12,640 nucleotides of DNA from Methylococcaceae bacterium UBA4132 (GTDB taxonomy: Bacteria > Pseudomonadota > Gammaproteobacteria > Methylococcales > Methylomonadaceae), in NCBI GenBank assembly GCA_002380945.1, contig DFWO01000075.1, positions 3,436 to 16,075 of the forward strand. Direction: 5' to 3'. The translations under genes and the position numbers were made by a program. Below are positions 1-6,093 of the stretch, piece after piece. The first letter of the stretch is position 1, and every line of letters starts with the position of its first letter. The notes beneath the pieces were generated by a model. It saw only the letters and a program-made list of their open reading frames with translations, searched no databases and had not been told where the DNA came from.

Positions 1-24
1 TTGAAGAGACTTGAAGAGACTTGA
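1..24. repeat. short tandem repeat at the window edge
   Basis: The first 24 bases are two exact copies of the 10-mer TTGAAGAGAC followed by the partial copy TTGA. The array touches the window boundary, so its true copy number is not visible. No reading frame through it is convincing. From here to 137 I see no gene, only two small hairpins (arms 42-46/51-55 and 72-77/83-88). Confidence 0.6.
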
Positions 25-137
25 TTGTCTTTGCTAATCCAGCTTGCTGTCAAGCAGAAAAACATCACATTGGGAATGTTTTATTCCCTCAGCTCAAAAA
101 CCTCAGAATTGCAGTATATAAGATGTATTGAGTCGCA

Positions 138-217
138 TAGGTCGGGTTAGGCGTAGCCGTAAACCCGACACATTGAAACCGTAAATGTCGGGTTACGCTC
201 ACGCTAACCTGACCTAC
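138..217. repeat. composite four-arm palindromic intergenic repeat (REP-like)
   Basis: This element holds two adjacent imperfect hairpins, with arms gtcgggtt (141-148)/aacccgac (162-169) and gtcgggtta (187-195)/taacctgac (205-213). The two hairpins are also inverted relative to each other. The outer arm taggtcgggttag (138-150) matches the reverse complement of 204-216 at 12 of 13 bases, and 161-170 matches the reverse complement of 186-195 at 9 of 10. The whole block can therefore fold as two hairpins or as one long cruciform. It lies just beyond the DUF4345 gene's original stop codon. The type resembles dispersed GTCGGGTTA-type palindromes of gammaproteobacterial genomes; mobilisation by a RAYT transposase is possible but not shown. 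Confidence 0.7.
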
Positions 218-233
218 AAGGCTTCGAGTTAGT

Positions 234-611
234 TTATTCAGGAAGCCTAAAAACCCAAACAGCAATGGGAACAAGCGCAAGCTCTATAACCGCATAGAAC
301 ACTAAAAGAGCCGAAGGCTGTCAGTCAGTAAAAAAGCTGATGATTCTGCCACTGACCAGCCCGCCTGCAAAAATGACAGTGGTCAAAACAGCGGTATTTC
401 GATACAGGTCATTAAAAGCAGAATAAAGCCAAAACAAACCAAGGGCTATATAAAGTCCCATGATTGCACGAAGGATGTGCGCTATGTTTAAATCTAATGC
501 AGTCACACCTAGAAAAGTATGAGCAAACCACTTTGGAGAAATGCCATATAACAGGGCGATAATAGCAACCATAGAGAATGCCAGTAATAGAAAATACTTT
601 TTAATGATCAT
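234..611 (-). pseudogene. DUF4345 family membrane protein interrupted by an in-frame TGA
   Basis: The open part (611-321, 96 residues) has the features of DUF4345, a small integral membrane family of unknown function: a first hydrophobic helix (about residues 4-24), a central stretch with HILRAIMGLY (about 45-54), a third helix, then GRIISFFTD. It ends at TGA (321-323). Reading on in the same frame gives 28 more codons beginning QPSALLVFYAVIELALVP and ending at TAA (234-236). That is the expected fourth transmembrane helix, and it brings the total to about 125 codons, the usual family length. From memory, family members usually have Gly after the Asp, so one GGA-to-TGA change would explain the interruption. 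The ATG at 609-611 has an AGAG-type ribosome site upstream. A truncated functional protein, UGA readthrough or a sequencing error cannot be excluded. Confidence 0.8.
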
Positions 612-659
612 AAGCGGTCTCTTTTCCTATAGGGATTGTGTTTTGATTATGCCAAATAG

Positions 660-689
660 ACAACGAGTGCTTTTGAAAACACTCGTTGT
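660..689 (-). terminator. hairpin after the arylsulfatase gene, candidate terminator
   Basis: A perfect 10-bp stem (660-669 with 680-689, core caacgagtg/cactcgttg) encloses a 10-base loop and starts about ten bases beyond the arylsulfatase stop codon. On the minus strand only a short T run follows (TCTATTT), so intrinsic termination may be weak. The position between two genes still favours a terminator or a 3' mRNA-stabilising hairpin. Confidence 0.5.
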
Positions 690-699
690 TCCGCTAGTT

Positions 700-3222
700 T
701 TACTCAGCTACTGCCTTTTTTTCAGCACCTTCTTGTTTAGCTTTTTCATCAGCCGCTTGAAGCGTTGCCGATTCTTTTAATGCAATGGTGACTTTACCGA
801 TAGTGCCAGTAAAGCGGTTATCGCCTTCTTTATAGGCCTCGGTGACGGGTGTACCTTCATCGGTGCCAACATCGGCTGTACCATCAAGTCCGAAAGTCAA
901 CGCTTGGGTTTGTTCAATTCTCCCTTGCACAACTTGTTGACCGTCCACTGAAATGCTTGCCAGTCCGCCTTTACCTAAGCCGCCGCCATCATACGCAAAG
1001 TCGAACGTGATGGTGGCTTTACCTGCTTTTAACGGTTTAGGTGCAGTCACGGTAAACTGTTTCAGTCCTAAAAAGTTGTAGGTGTAGCTTGGTTTTCCCG
1101 CTTTATCGAGATATAAACTCCAGCCGCCAAAACGTCCACCTTGTGCCAAAATCACGCCTTTTGCGCCAGTCTTGGCAATCTCTACGTCAGCAGTAATACT
1201 GAAAGAGGTGTTTAACGTGCTGAGAAAGGTATTTTCCGACATATTTTCCATGCCTGAATAAACCGTCAGAGAGGTACGTCCGCCCATTAAATCAGGTCGT
1301 CCTGCTATTTTAGGATTAAGTCGTTCAATCGAGCGGTCATCAATGGGCAGAACGCGGTATTTAATCGCTTCGGAAATAAAAGTCTCTTGCAGCTCTTTTA
1401 ATTTGTCTGGATTTTGCGCGGCTAAATCATTCACCAAACTGAAATCGCTATGCGTATCGTACAGTTCCCATTTGTCTTCTGTGAGTTTTGCACGCGGTTT
1501 GGCTTCCCAAGGGGCTTTATGAATCGTACCAGCTAACCAGCCATCTTTGTAAATAGCACGATTGCCAATGATTTCAAAGTATTGTGTGGTGTGCTTATCA
1601 GCGGCTTTGGCATCATCAAAGCTGTACAGCATACTCACGCCTTCAATCGGTTCTTGAACGGTGCCGTTGACGGTTTTAGGCTCAGGTAAACCTGCCGCTT
1701 CCAAGATGGTTGGTGCAACATCGATGACGTGGTGGAATTGTGAACGCACTTCGCCTTTGGCTTTAATACGCTCAGGCCAATGAATTACCATACCGTTGCG
1801 GGTGCCACCAAAACTAGAGGCAACTTGTTTTGTCCAAGTAAACGGTGTATCACCTGCTACTGCCCAACCTGCCGCCATGTGCGGATAGGACATCGGACCA
1901 CCGAGCTGGTCATAATGTTTCATAATGTCGGCAACGGTTTCTGGCACACCGTTGAAATAGGTATTTTCATTGAACATACCGTTCATGCCACCTTCCGCGC
2001 TAGTGCCGTTATCGCCCACGATATAGAAAATCAAAGTATTTTCCAGTTGCCCCAACTCGCCAATAGAGTCAATTAAGCGACCGATTTCAGTATCGGCATA
2101 TTCACCAAAACCTGCATAAATTTCCATTTGGCGAGCAAACAGTTTCTTTTCTTCCGCTGATAATGTATCCCAATCTTTGATGGCTTCTGGCTTAGGCGCG
2201 AGTTTTGTACCTTCTGGCACTACGCCCAGCTTGATTTGCCGCGCCAGTGTTTCTTCACGGAACTTATCCCAACCGCCATCAAATTTACCTTTGTATTTAG
2301 CAATCCATTCTTTAGGTACATGATGCGGTGCGTGGGTAGCCCCTGGGGCAAAGTACATAAAAAACGGCTTGTCAGGTGTCAATGATTTTTCAGAACGCAC
2401 CCAACTGATAGCGTGATTGGTAAGGTCAGTCATGAAGTGATAGTTAGGGTCTTTCGGCGTTTTGATTTGAGTCATATCCTCCCAGAGCAGAGGTGTCCAC
2501 TGGTCAGTCTCACCGCCAACGAAGCCATAAAATTTGTCAAAACCTGAACGAACTGCCCAACGAGTAGTTGGTCCCGAAGGACTGGCTTCCCACGCAGCAA
2601 CTTCGTGATTTTTACCAAAAAAGCTGGTGCTGTAACCATTCAGGCGCAACATTTCCGCCAGTGGTGCAACATTGTCTGGACGTTGTCCAGTATTACCTGG
2701 AAAAGCAGTGGCGACTTCCGTAATGCCACCCATATTATTCATGTGATGATTACGACCTGATAATAAGGCGGTACGGGTAGGTGAACACAGCGCGGTGGTA
2801 TGAAACTGGTTATAGCGTAGCCCTTCATTGGCTAGTTTTTCAACAGTCGGCATTTGTACAGGACCACCAAACGAACTAGACATACCAAAGCCCATATCGT
2901 CAATTAACACGATTAACACGTTCGGTGCTTTTTCAGGAGCTTTAACTTCAAAACGCGGCGGTGGTGTCGCATCGCGAGCATCCAATACAGTGCTGTGCGG
3001 ATAATCAGGTTCAGGAATGGGTAATACGGTACGGTCTAACGTTGTAGCCTTAGCAGGCTCATTGGTTTTTGCCTCAGTTGGGGCGTTGGTCGATACGGTC
3101 GTGGGTGTCGGCACAGTGGTTTTTGCATCCGCTGGTGTGCTAGGCGGCACGTTTTCATCCGCATAGACGGCAGCTGTATTTAATGCGAACACCAGTAGAG
3201 TGAGTAAATAATGACGTTTCAT
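700..3222 (-). CDS. secreted arylsulfatase (Cys-type sulfatase), 840 aa
   Basis: A type I sulfatase that would hydrolyse sulfate esters in the periplasm or outside the cell. A signal peptide (about residues 1-21) is followed by a Thr/Pro/Ala-rich linker (24-62). The catalytic domain starts near residue 98. VLIVLIDDMGFG carries the metal-binding Asp pair (D108, D109). CSPTR (146-150) is the sulfatase signature whose Cys146 is oxidised to formylglycine. Further likely active-site elements are GKNH (203-206), THAPHH (296-301), GDNG (403-406) and TKQ (464-466). After about residue 650 comes a beta-rich region resembling a LamG/concanavalin-like fold, then a Lys/Ala/Glu-rich tail. At 840 residues it exceeds the roughly 500-600 of short bacterial sulfatases but fits the large arylsulfatase subgroup. 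The ATG has AAAGGA five bases upstream. The formylglycine-generating enzyme it needs is not in the window. The substrate is unknown. Confidence 0.93.
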   Translation of the reverse strand: MKRHYLLTLLVFALNTAAVYADENVPPSTPADAKTTVPTPTTVSTNAPTEAKTNEPAKATTLDRTVLPIPEPDYPHSTVLDARDATPPPRFEVKAPEKAPNVLIVLIDDMGFGMSSSFGGPVQMPTVEKLANEGLRYNQFHTTALCSPTRTALLSGRNHHMNNMGGITEVATAFPGNTGQRPDNVAPLAEMLRLNGYSTSFFGKNHEVAAWEASPSGPTTRWAVRSGFDKFYGFVGGETDQWTPLLWEDMTQIKTPKDPNYHFMTDLTNHAISWVRSEKSLTPDKPFFMYFAPGATHAPHHVPKEWIAKYKGKFDGGWDKFREETLARQIKLGVVPEGTKLAPKPEAIKDWDTLSAEEKKLFARQMEIYAGFGEYADTEIGRLIDSIGELGQLENTLIFYIVGDNGTSAEGGMNGMFNENTYFNGVPETVADIMKHYDQLGGPMSYPHMAAGWAVAGDTPFTWTKQVASSFGGTRNGMVIHWPERIKAKGEVRSQFHHVIDVAPTILEAAGLPEPKTVNGTVQEPIEGVSMLYSFDDAKAADKHTTQYFEIIGNRAIYKDGWLAGTIHKAPWEAKPRAKLTEDKWELYDTHSDFSLVNDLAAQNPDKLKELQETFISEAIKYRVLPIDDRSIERLNPKIAGRPDLMGGRTSLTVYSGMENMSENTFLSTLNTSFSITADVEIAKTGAKGVILAQGGRFGGWSLYLDKAGKPSYTYNFLGLKQFTVTAPKPLKAGKATITFDFAYDGGGLGKGGLASISVDGQQVVQGRIEQTQALTFGLDGTADVGTDEGTPVTEAYKEGDNRFTGTIGKVTIALKESATLQAADEKAKQEGAEKKAVAE

Positions 3223-3392
3223 AAATATCCTTTAATGGGTTATGACAGGGTTATTTTTTAATTAAGTCTTTTTTAACACTGAATTTTTTGTTGATTCTCC
3301 TTAGTTACTTAAGTCTATATTTATCGTTTATCGAAGCGATCACGTTATTTTTCTCGAAACGTTGTAACTTGTAAGTTAGTTTTACGCGCTAT
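3223..3392 (-). promoter_or_regulatory. intergenic region upstream of the arylsulfatase
   Basis: This 170-base AT-rich gap must hold the sulfatase promoter if that gene is transcribed on its own. Visible elements are the ribosome site AAAGGA (3228-3233) and a tandem heptamer TTTATCG TTTATCG (3320-3333), read on the minus strand as CGATAAA twice, a possible operator half-site pair. I could not pick a convincing -35/-10 pair. No open frame with a start codon and ribosome site was seen. Confidence 0.3.
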
Positions 3393-4160
3393 TTAGTTAT
3401 CCTCAACCACGCGGTTATTTTTAGGCTCAATATGTCTGGCATTATTGCCCTCGATAGCATTCATTGCTTTAATTTGCTCAGGAGAAGCCTCAAAATTTTT
3501 CTTTAACACAAACCAGTTGACCGTTTCAGTATAAGGCGGTGTTGTGAGTGAGCCTTTGTAATGATAGTGGTGCGTTAAATCACCAGTCGATAACAAATTT
3601 TTTAGCTGAATGCTATTCGATTTAACAGGCGTTTCACTTTCTGCATTGTGTGGAATGATAGTTAAAAATTCATCAATAAATGGATTGGCTTTGCCCATTT
3701 TAAATAAAATGCCGATGACTAAATAATGGGGTGTTGCTGGATTTTCTTCATCTACGCTGACAATATGCAGTTCCATTGGAAAAGTTACCCCATCAATCAA
3801 ATGTTCAGCAGGGGTATGAAAGTGCATTTGCTTAAGTACATAGGTATGACCATCGCTAGTAATCGTACTGCCTGCTTTAAAATCTAGCTGTATGGTATGC
3901 CCGAAATTTTCAATCGTGCTGATTTTGTCCTGATAGTGAATAATAAATCGATGTTCTGTGGGGTGCTTTTCAGTGTTAAAGGTAAAAATATTGATGGGTG
4001 ATTGATGATCACCTGGGTCACGGCTAGGTAAGCTGTATTCGACTGCATTCGATTCATGACGTTTAACTGCTGGTTCAGGATGGTCTTTAAGGCACTGATT
4101 GGCACACCCCGATAATGACAGCATGAGTAACACGAAAGGTAATTTTGTGGGTTTACGCAT
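3393..4160 (-). CDS. alpha-class carbonic anhydrase, predicted lipoprotein
   Basis: Predicted zinc enzyme for the reversible hydration of CO2 to bicarbonate in the periplasm. The N-terminus has a lipoprotein signal with lipobox LSGC (Cys19), so the mature enzyme is probably membrane-anchored. Alpha-class hallmarks appear in order: QSPINI (53-58); NFGH with the proton-shuttle-equivalent His88; MHFHTPAEH with zinc ligands His113 and His115 and Glu119; ELHIV with the third ligand His132; and GSLTTPPYTETVNW (203-216) with the Thr pair that positions the substrate. The N-terminal WxY-type segment usual in alpha enzymes is absent or degenerate, because only about 33 residues separate the lipid Cys from QSPINI. 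The start ATG (4158-4160) is preceded by AAGG at seven bases. The gene sits between the outer-membrane protein and the sulfatase genes but is separated from both by more than 100 bases. Confidence 0.92.
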   Translation of the reverse strand: MRKPTKLPFVLLMLSLSGCANQCLKDHPEPAVKRHESNAVEYSLPSRDPGDHQSPINIFTFNTEKHPTEHRFIIHYQDKISTIENFGHTIQLDFKAGSTITSDGHTYVLKQMHFHTPAEHLIDGVTFPMELHIVSVDEENPATPHYLVIGILFKMGKANPFIDEFLTIIPHNAESETPVKSNSIQLKNLLSTGDLTHHYHYKGSLTTPPYTETVNWFVLKKNFEASPEQIKAMNAIEGNNARHIEPKNNRVVEDN

Positions 4161-4236
4161 GATGAAACCTTGTTTTTAACGATTTTCTGCGTGTCAGCAC
4201 ATAGTGTGTTGAGAACGAAAGTATTTAATTGCAAAC

Positions 4237-4264
4237 GATGCGCTTCACTCTCGTTCAGCGCATC
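4237..4264. repeat. palindromic intergenic repeat, GATGCGC type
   Basis: Arms gatgcgc (4237-4243) and gcgcatc (4258-4264) pair perfectly around a 14-base loop. On the minus strand the block reads as a GGATGCGC...GCGCATCG repeat, a kind often dispersed in gammaproteobacterial genomes. It starts about 15 bases after the stop of the outer-membrane protein gene, so it may also end or stabilise that transcript. The remainder of the gap between 4161 and 4279 shows no gene. Confidence 0.6.
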
Positions 4265-4279
4265 CTATAGAACTACAAC

Positions 4280-5113
4280 CTACCAATGCCCCGTCACACC
4301 AAGAAAAGGACCGTTTAACCAAACCTGCGCGGCGGATGCCCCATTCTTATCCACGTTATAGTAAAGAGCTTTATAGCCTGCTTCTATGGAGGTTGGGACG
4401 TTGAAAATGCTGGTTCGATAGCCAACCGCACCTAAAAGATTGCTAGTTAGTTGCACAGTCTGCGCCCCAAAACCGCCGATATTGGCATCTGCCAATACAA
4501 ACCAATTGGGCGTTAAATCGTAAGCAGCGCGCGCGCCGATGACAGGACTGGTAAAAGACGTGTTAGTTTTAGATGTACGATTGACTACACCCAAAGGACC
4601 TGAAACCGTTAAGCTAGACCCCATCCAAATAGTTCTTGCACCTGCGTAAACATCTAACATAGCAGGACGTTGTTTGCCTTGATAGTTCTGTATTTCTGAA
4701 GCATTCGCGCCTAGCACGCGGTACATTAAACCGTAATCCATAATGCCAGTTTCGCTATTAATACCTTCGCCCAAGCGATCAAACTTAGGTCTTAATTTTA
4801 TATTCATGTAATTGCCATCCAGATAGAAGGCAAACTTATCATAGTGAGCTTCAAAGCGACCACTAAAGCCCAGCGGAAAGCGTCTTGATTTATCTGCTAT
4901 ATCAATGAAACTACCACGGGCAGATTTGTTTTTTGAACCTATTGTGGCGTTAATGTCAGTACCTGATAACCACAAATAACTGGTCAGATTAAAGCCCCAA
5001 TGGCTTGAATTGGTGGGTTTTTCTGGTATTTCTTGAGACTGGGCAGATGTTGAAAATAACGCGGTCGCTATCAGTGTTAATACAAAAAAACGTGCGAATG
5101 GAGAGTGAAGCAT
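4280..5113 (-). CDS. predicted outer-membrane beta-barrel protein, function unknown
   Basis: I do not recognise a named family beyond outer-membrane protein. Starting at the ATG 5111-5113 gives 277 residues with a classical signal peptide (about 25 residues, ending STSAQS). The body has alternating aromatic/hydrophobic strands typical of barrels: FNLTSYLWLSGTDINATIG near the mature N-terminus, FAFYLDGNYMNIKL, AAYDLTPNWFVLADANIGGFG, and a terminal strand ending GVTGHW. A C-terminal aromatic residue is the usual BAM-recognition feature. An upstream in-frame ATG (5138-5140) would add nine residues before the signal peptide and has no ribosome site, whereas GGAAAAGA lies before 5113, so the shorter start is preferred. 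The gap upstream is filled with palindromes. Substrate or transport role cannot be inferred. Confidence 0.78.
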   Translation of the reverse strand: MLHSPFARFFVLTLIATALFSTSAQSQEIPEKPTNSSHWGFNLTSYLWLSGTDINATIGSKNKSARGSFIDIADKSRRFPLGFSGRFEAHYDKFAFYLDGNYMNIKLRPKFDRLGEGINSETGIMDYGLMYRVLGANASEIQNYQGKQRPAMLDVYAGARTIWMGSSLTVSGPLGVVNRTSKTNTSFTSPVIGARAAYDLTPNWFVLADANIGGFGAQTVQLTSNLLGAVGYRTSIFNVPTSIEAGYKALYYNVDKNGASAAQVWLNGPFLGVTGHW

Positions 5114-5164
5114 AATTTGTCTTTTCCAAATGAGTAACATAAGTTGGCAGTGCTAAACATGTAA

Positions 5165-5257
5165 TGCTACGGTAGGAAGACAAGCTTTGCTTGTGGTAGG
5201 GTAGCAGACAAAGCCTGTATTCTGGTAACATTACCTGTAATGTTGGCGGCAAGCCAA
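5165..5257. repeat. cluster of nested imperfect palindromes upstream of the outer-membrane protein gene
   Basis: Three hairpins lie back to back. The first has the outer stem tgctac (5165-5170)/gtagca (5201-5206) around the inner stem acaagc (5180-5185)/gcttgt (5189-5194), with GGTAGG repeated on both sides of the inner stem. The second pairs aacatta (5227-5233) with taatgtt (5238-5244). The third pairs ttggc (5243-5247) with gccaa (5253-5257). The last two share bases 5243-5244 and so are mutually exclusive folds. The block occupies the transcribed or promoter region of the outer-membrane protein gene and is probably repeat-derived. Confidence 0.5.
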
Positions 5258-5292
5258 CGCAATAATTGCACAGTCAATAGATAAGGGGTATT

Positions 5293-5321
5293 GTTGAGTT
5301 GTCAAAAAGCAGCAACCCAAC
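5293..5321. repeat. degenerate copy of the GTTGGGTTGCC/AAAAAGC palindrome
   Basis: Arms gttgagttgtc (5293-5303) and agcaacccaac (5311-5321) flank the 7-base loop aaaaagc. The same arms, in perfect form and with an identical loop, occur at 11158-11186 after glnS. This copy has drifted, with two mismatched positions and one G-T pair in the stem. It begins about 30 bases past the stop of the secreted helical protein gene. Confidence 0.6.
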
Positions 5322-5352
5322 ATTGTATTTTAAGAAAGTATCTACGCAGCCA

Positions 5353-5892
5353 CTATTTTGGCATCAAAGGTATTGAAGAACCAATAGCCACATCACTTGC
5401 ACCTTGCACAATGCTTTCCACCTGTAGAAAGCGTGCCGCGATAGTTTTTGAGGTAGCTTTTGCTACTTTGCCGTAGAATTTTTCTAGAAGTGCGGCACGT
5501 TGTTTGCGAAATTCAAACGAACGCTTAACAAGTTCGTTGGCTTTCGTGTCTGTGATGTTGTCGATGTTTTCTGCATAATCCTTTATTACCGCTACGCGCT
5601 TGTCATTTAATTTCTTCATTTCAGCGTCAAAAACATAATACTGATCCATAAATTTCTTTTCTTGTTCTCCATTTAGTTTCATCGCTTTCTTGACGAATTC
5701 CAATCTATCCATTTGCAGACTGAAACGAAACATATTGAGTTCGTTTCCATCCTCGGCAACTGTTGCTTCATGTTTTGCTGCTTGAACAGCGTCAGTTACG
5801 GGTGTTTCTCCTGCTTGTGCAACGCCATTTATCATTGGCAGGCTAACGGTTGCTGCTATAGCAAAAATAAAAACTAAGTTTCTATATTTCAT
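5353..5892 (-). CDS. secreted helical protein, Spy/CpxP-like in layout, function unknown
   Basis: A 179-residue protein with a signal peptide (cleavage near Ala27) and an otherwise almost entirely helical, charged mature part. The core (about residues 55-165) has the pattern of an uncharacterised proteobacterial family: FRFSLQMDRLEFVKKAMKL, then EKKFMDQYYVFDAEMKKL, KRVAVIKDYAENI, AARFLQVES, and an ending with IPL. From memory, homologues often carry LT..E/Q..FW..Y and RF.QLE motifs here. That layout recalls periplasmic Spy/CpxP chaperones, but the resemblance is only in composition and helix pattern. The ATG (5890-5892) follows TTAGGA with seven bases of spacing. A perfect FNR-type box and a sigma70-like promoter lie upstream, suggesting oxygen- or redox-responsive expression. 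It appears monocistronic: 94 bases separate its ribosome site from the FNR-box upstream edge region and 200 bases from the next gene upstream. Confidence 0.75.
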   Translation of the reverse strand: MKYRNLVFIFAIAATVSLPMINGVAQAGETPVTDAVQAAKHEATVAEDGNELNMFRFSLQMDRLEFVKKAMKLNGEQEKKFMDQYYVFDAEMKKLNDKRVAVIKDYAENIDNITDTKANELVKRSFEFRKQRAALLEKFYGKVAKATSKTIAARFLQVESIVQGASDVAIGSSIPLMPK

Positions 5893-5921
5893 TGGTTATT
5901 CCTAAGTTTATGTGAGTTTAT

Positions 5922-5951
5922 ATTCTATCCATTTCTACGCACCAGTGTCAT
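5922..5951 (-). promoter_or_regulatory. candidate sigma70 promoter of the secreted helical protein gene
   Basis: On the minus strand ATGACA (5951-5946, five of six against TTGACA) and TAGAAT (5927-5922, five of six against TATAAT) are separated by 18 bases. Transcription would start near 5915, leaving a leader of about 22 bases before the ATG and placing the ribosome site correctly. This is the best promoter match I found in the window. Confidence 0.55.
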
Positions 5952-5965
5952 TAAAATACCGCTTC

Positions 5966-5979
5966 TTGATGTCTATCAA
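5966..5979 (-). promoter_or_regulatory. FNR/ANR-type operator TTGAT-N4-ATCAA
   Basis: The 14-mer is an exact match to the FNR-family consensus TTGATNNNNATCAA. Its centre is about 57 bases upstream of the predicted start of the 5353-5892 gene, near the class I activation position of about -61.5. The only gene it can serve is that one, since the next gene upstream also runs leftwards and ends at 6094. A perfect ten-base match is uncommon by chance in 12.6 kb. Actual binding by an FNR homologue is inferred. Confidence 0.6.
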
Positions 5980-6053
5980 AGCTTCAGCCACCTGAAAAAT
6001 CAGATACTTGATATTTTGAGATGTACTGATGGAAAATTACATATAACTTTTGC

Positions 6054-6072
6054 ATTATTACTTAGTAATAAT
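6054..6072 (-). terminator. AT-rich hairpin after the GldG-like gene
   Basis: Eight-base arms attattac (6054-6061) and gtaataat (6065-6072) pair perfectly around a 3-base loop, about 20 bases past the stop of the GldG-like gene. The stem is almost all A-T and no clear T tract follows on the minus strand, so it would be a weak terminator at best. Confidence 0.3.
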
Positions 6073-6093
6073 CAAGTATAACCATATCATTCA

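Noticed and set aside
72..88. Intrinsic terminator from hairpin gggaat/attccc
   Set aside because: The stem is six bases with no T tract on either strand, and no gene clearly ends here.
89..280. 63-codon minus-strand open frame
   Set aside because: It runs through the composite palindromic repeat and overlaps the real DUF4345 C-terminal codons in another frame; no ribosome site or recognisable protein sequence.
234..611. TGA read as glycine (alternative genetic code 25) to explain the DUF4345 interruption
   Set aside because: TGA is the natural, overlapping stop of both the ATPase and permease genes in the same window, and the gene content is gammaproteobacterial, so a recoded genome is very unlikely.
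3884..4234. 116-codon minus-strand open frame overlapping the carbonic anhydrase start
   Set aside because: It lies in another frame of the well-supported carbonic anhydrase gene, contains no recognisable domain and begins in a repeat-bearing gap.
5114..5140. Upstream ATG for the outer-membrane protein
   Set aside because: It would put nine residues ahead of the signal peptide and has no ribosome site; the next ATG has one and yields a standard signal peptide.
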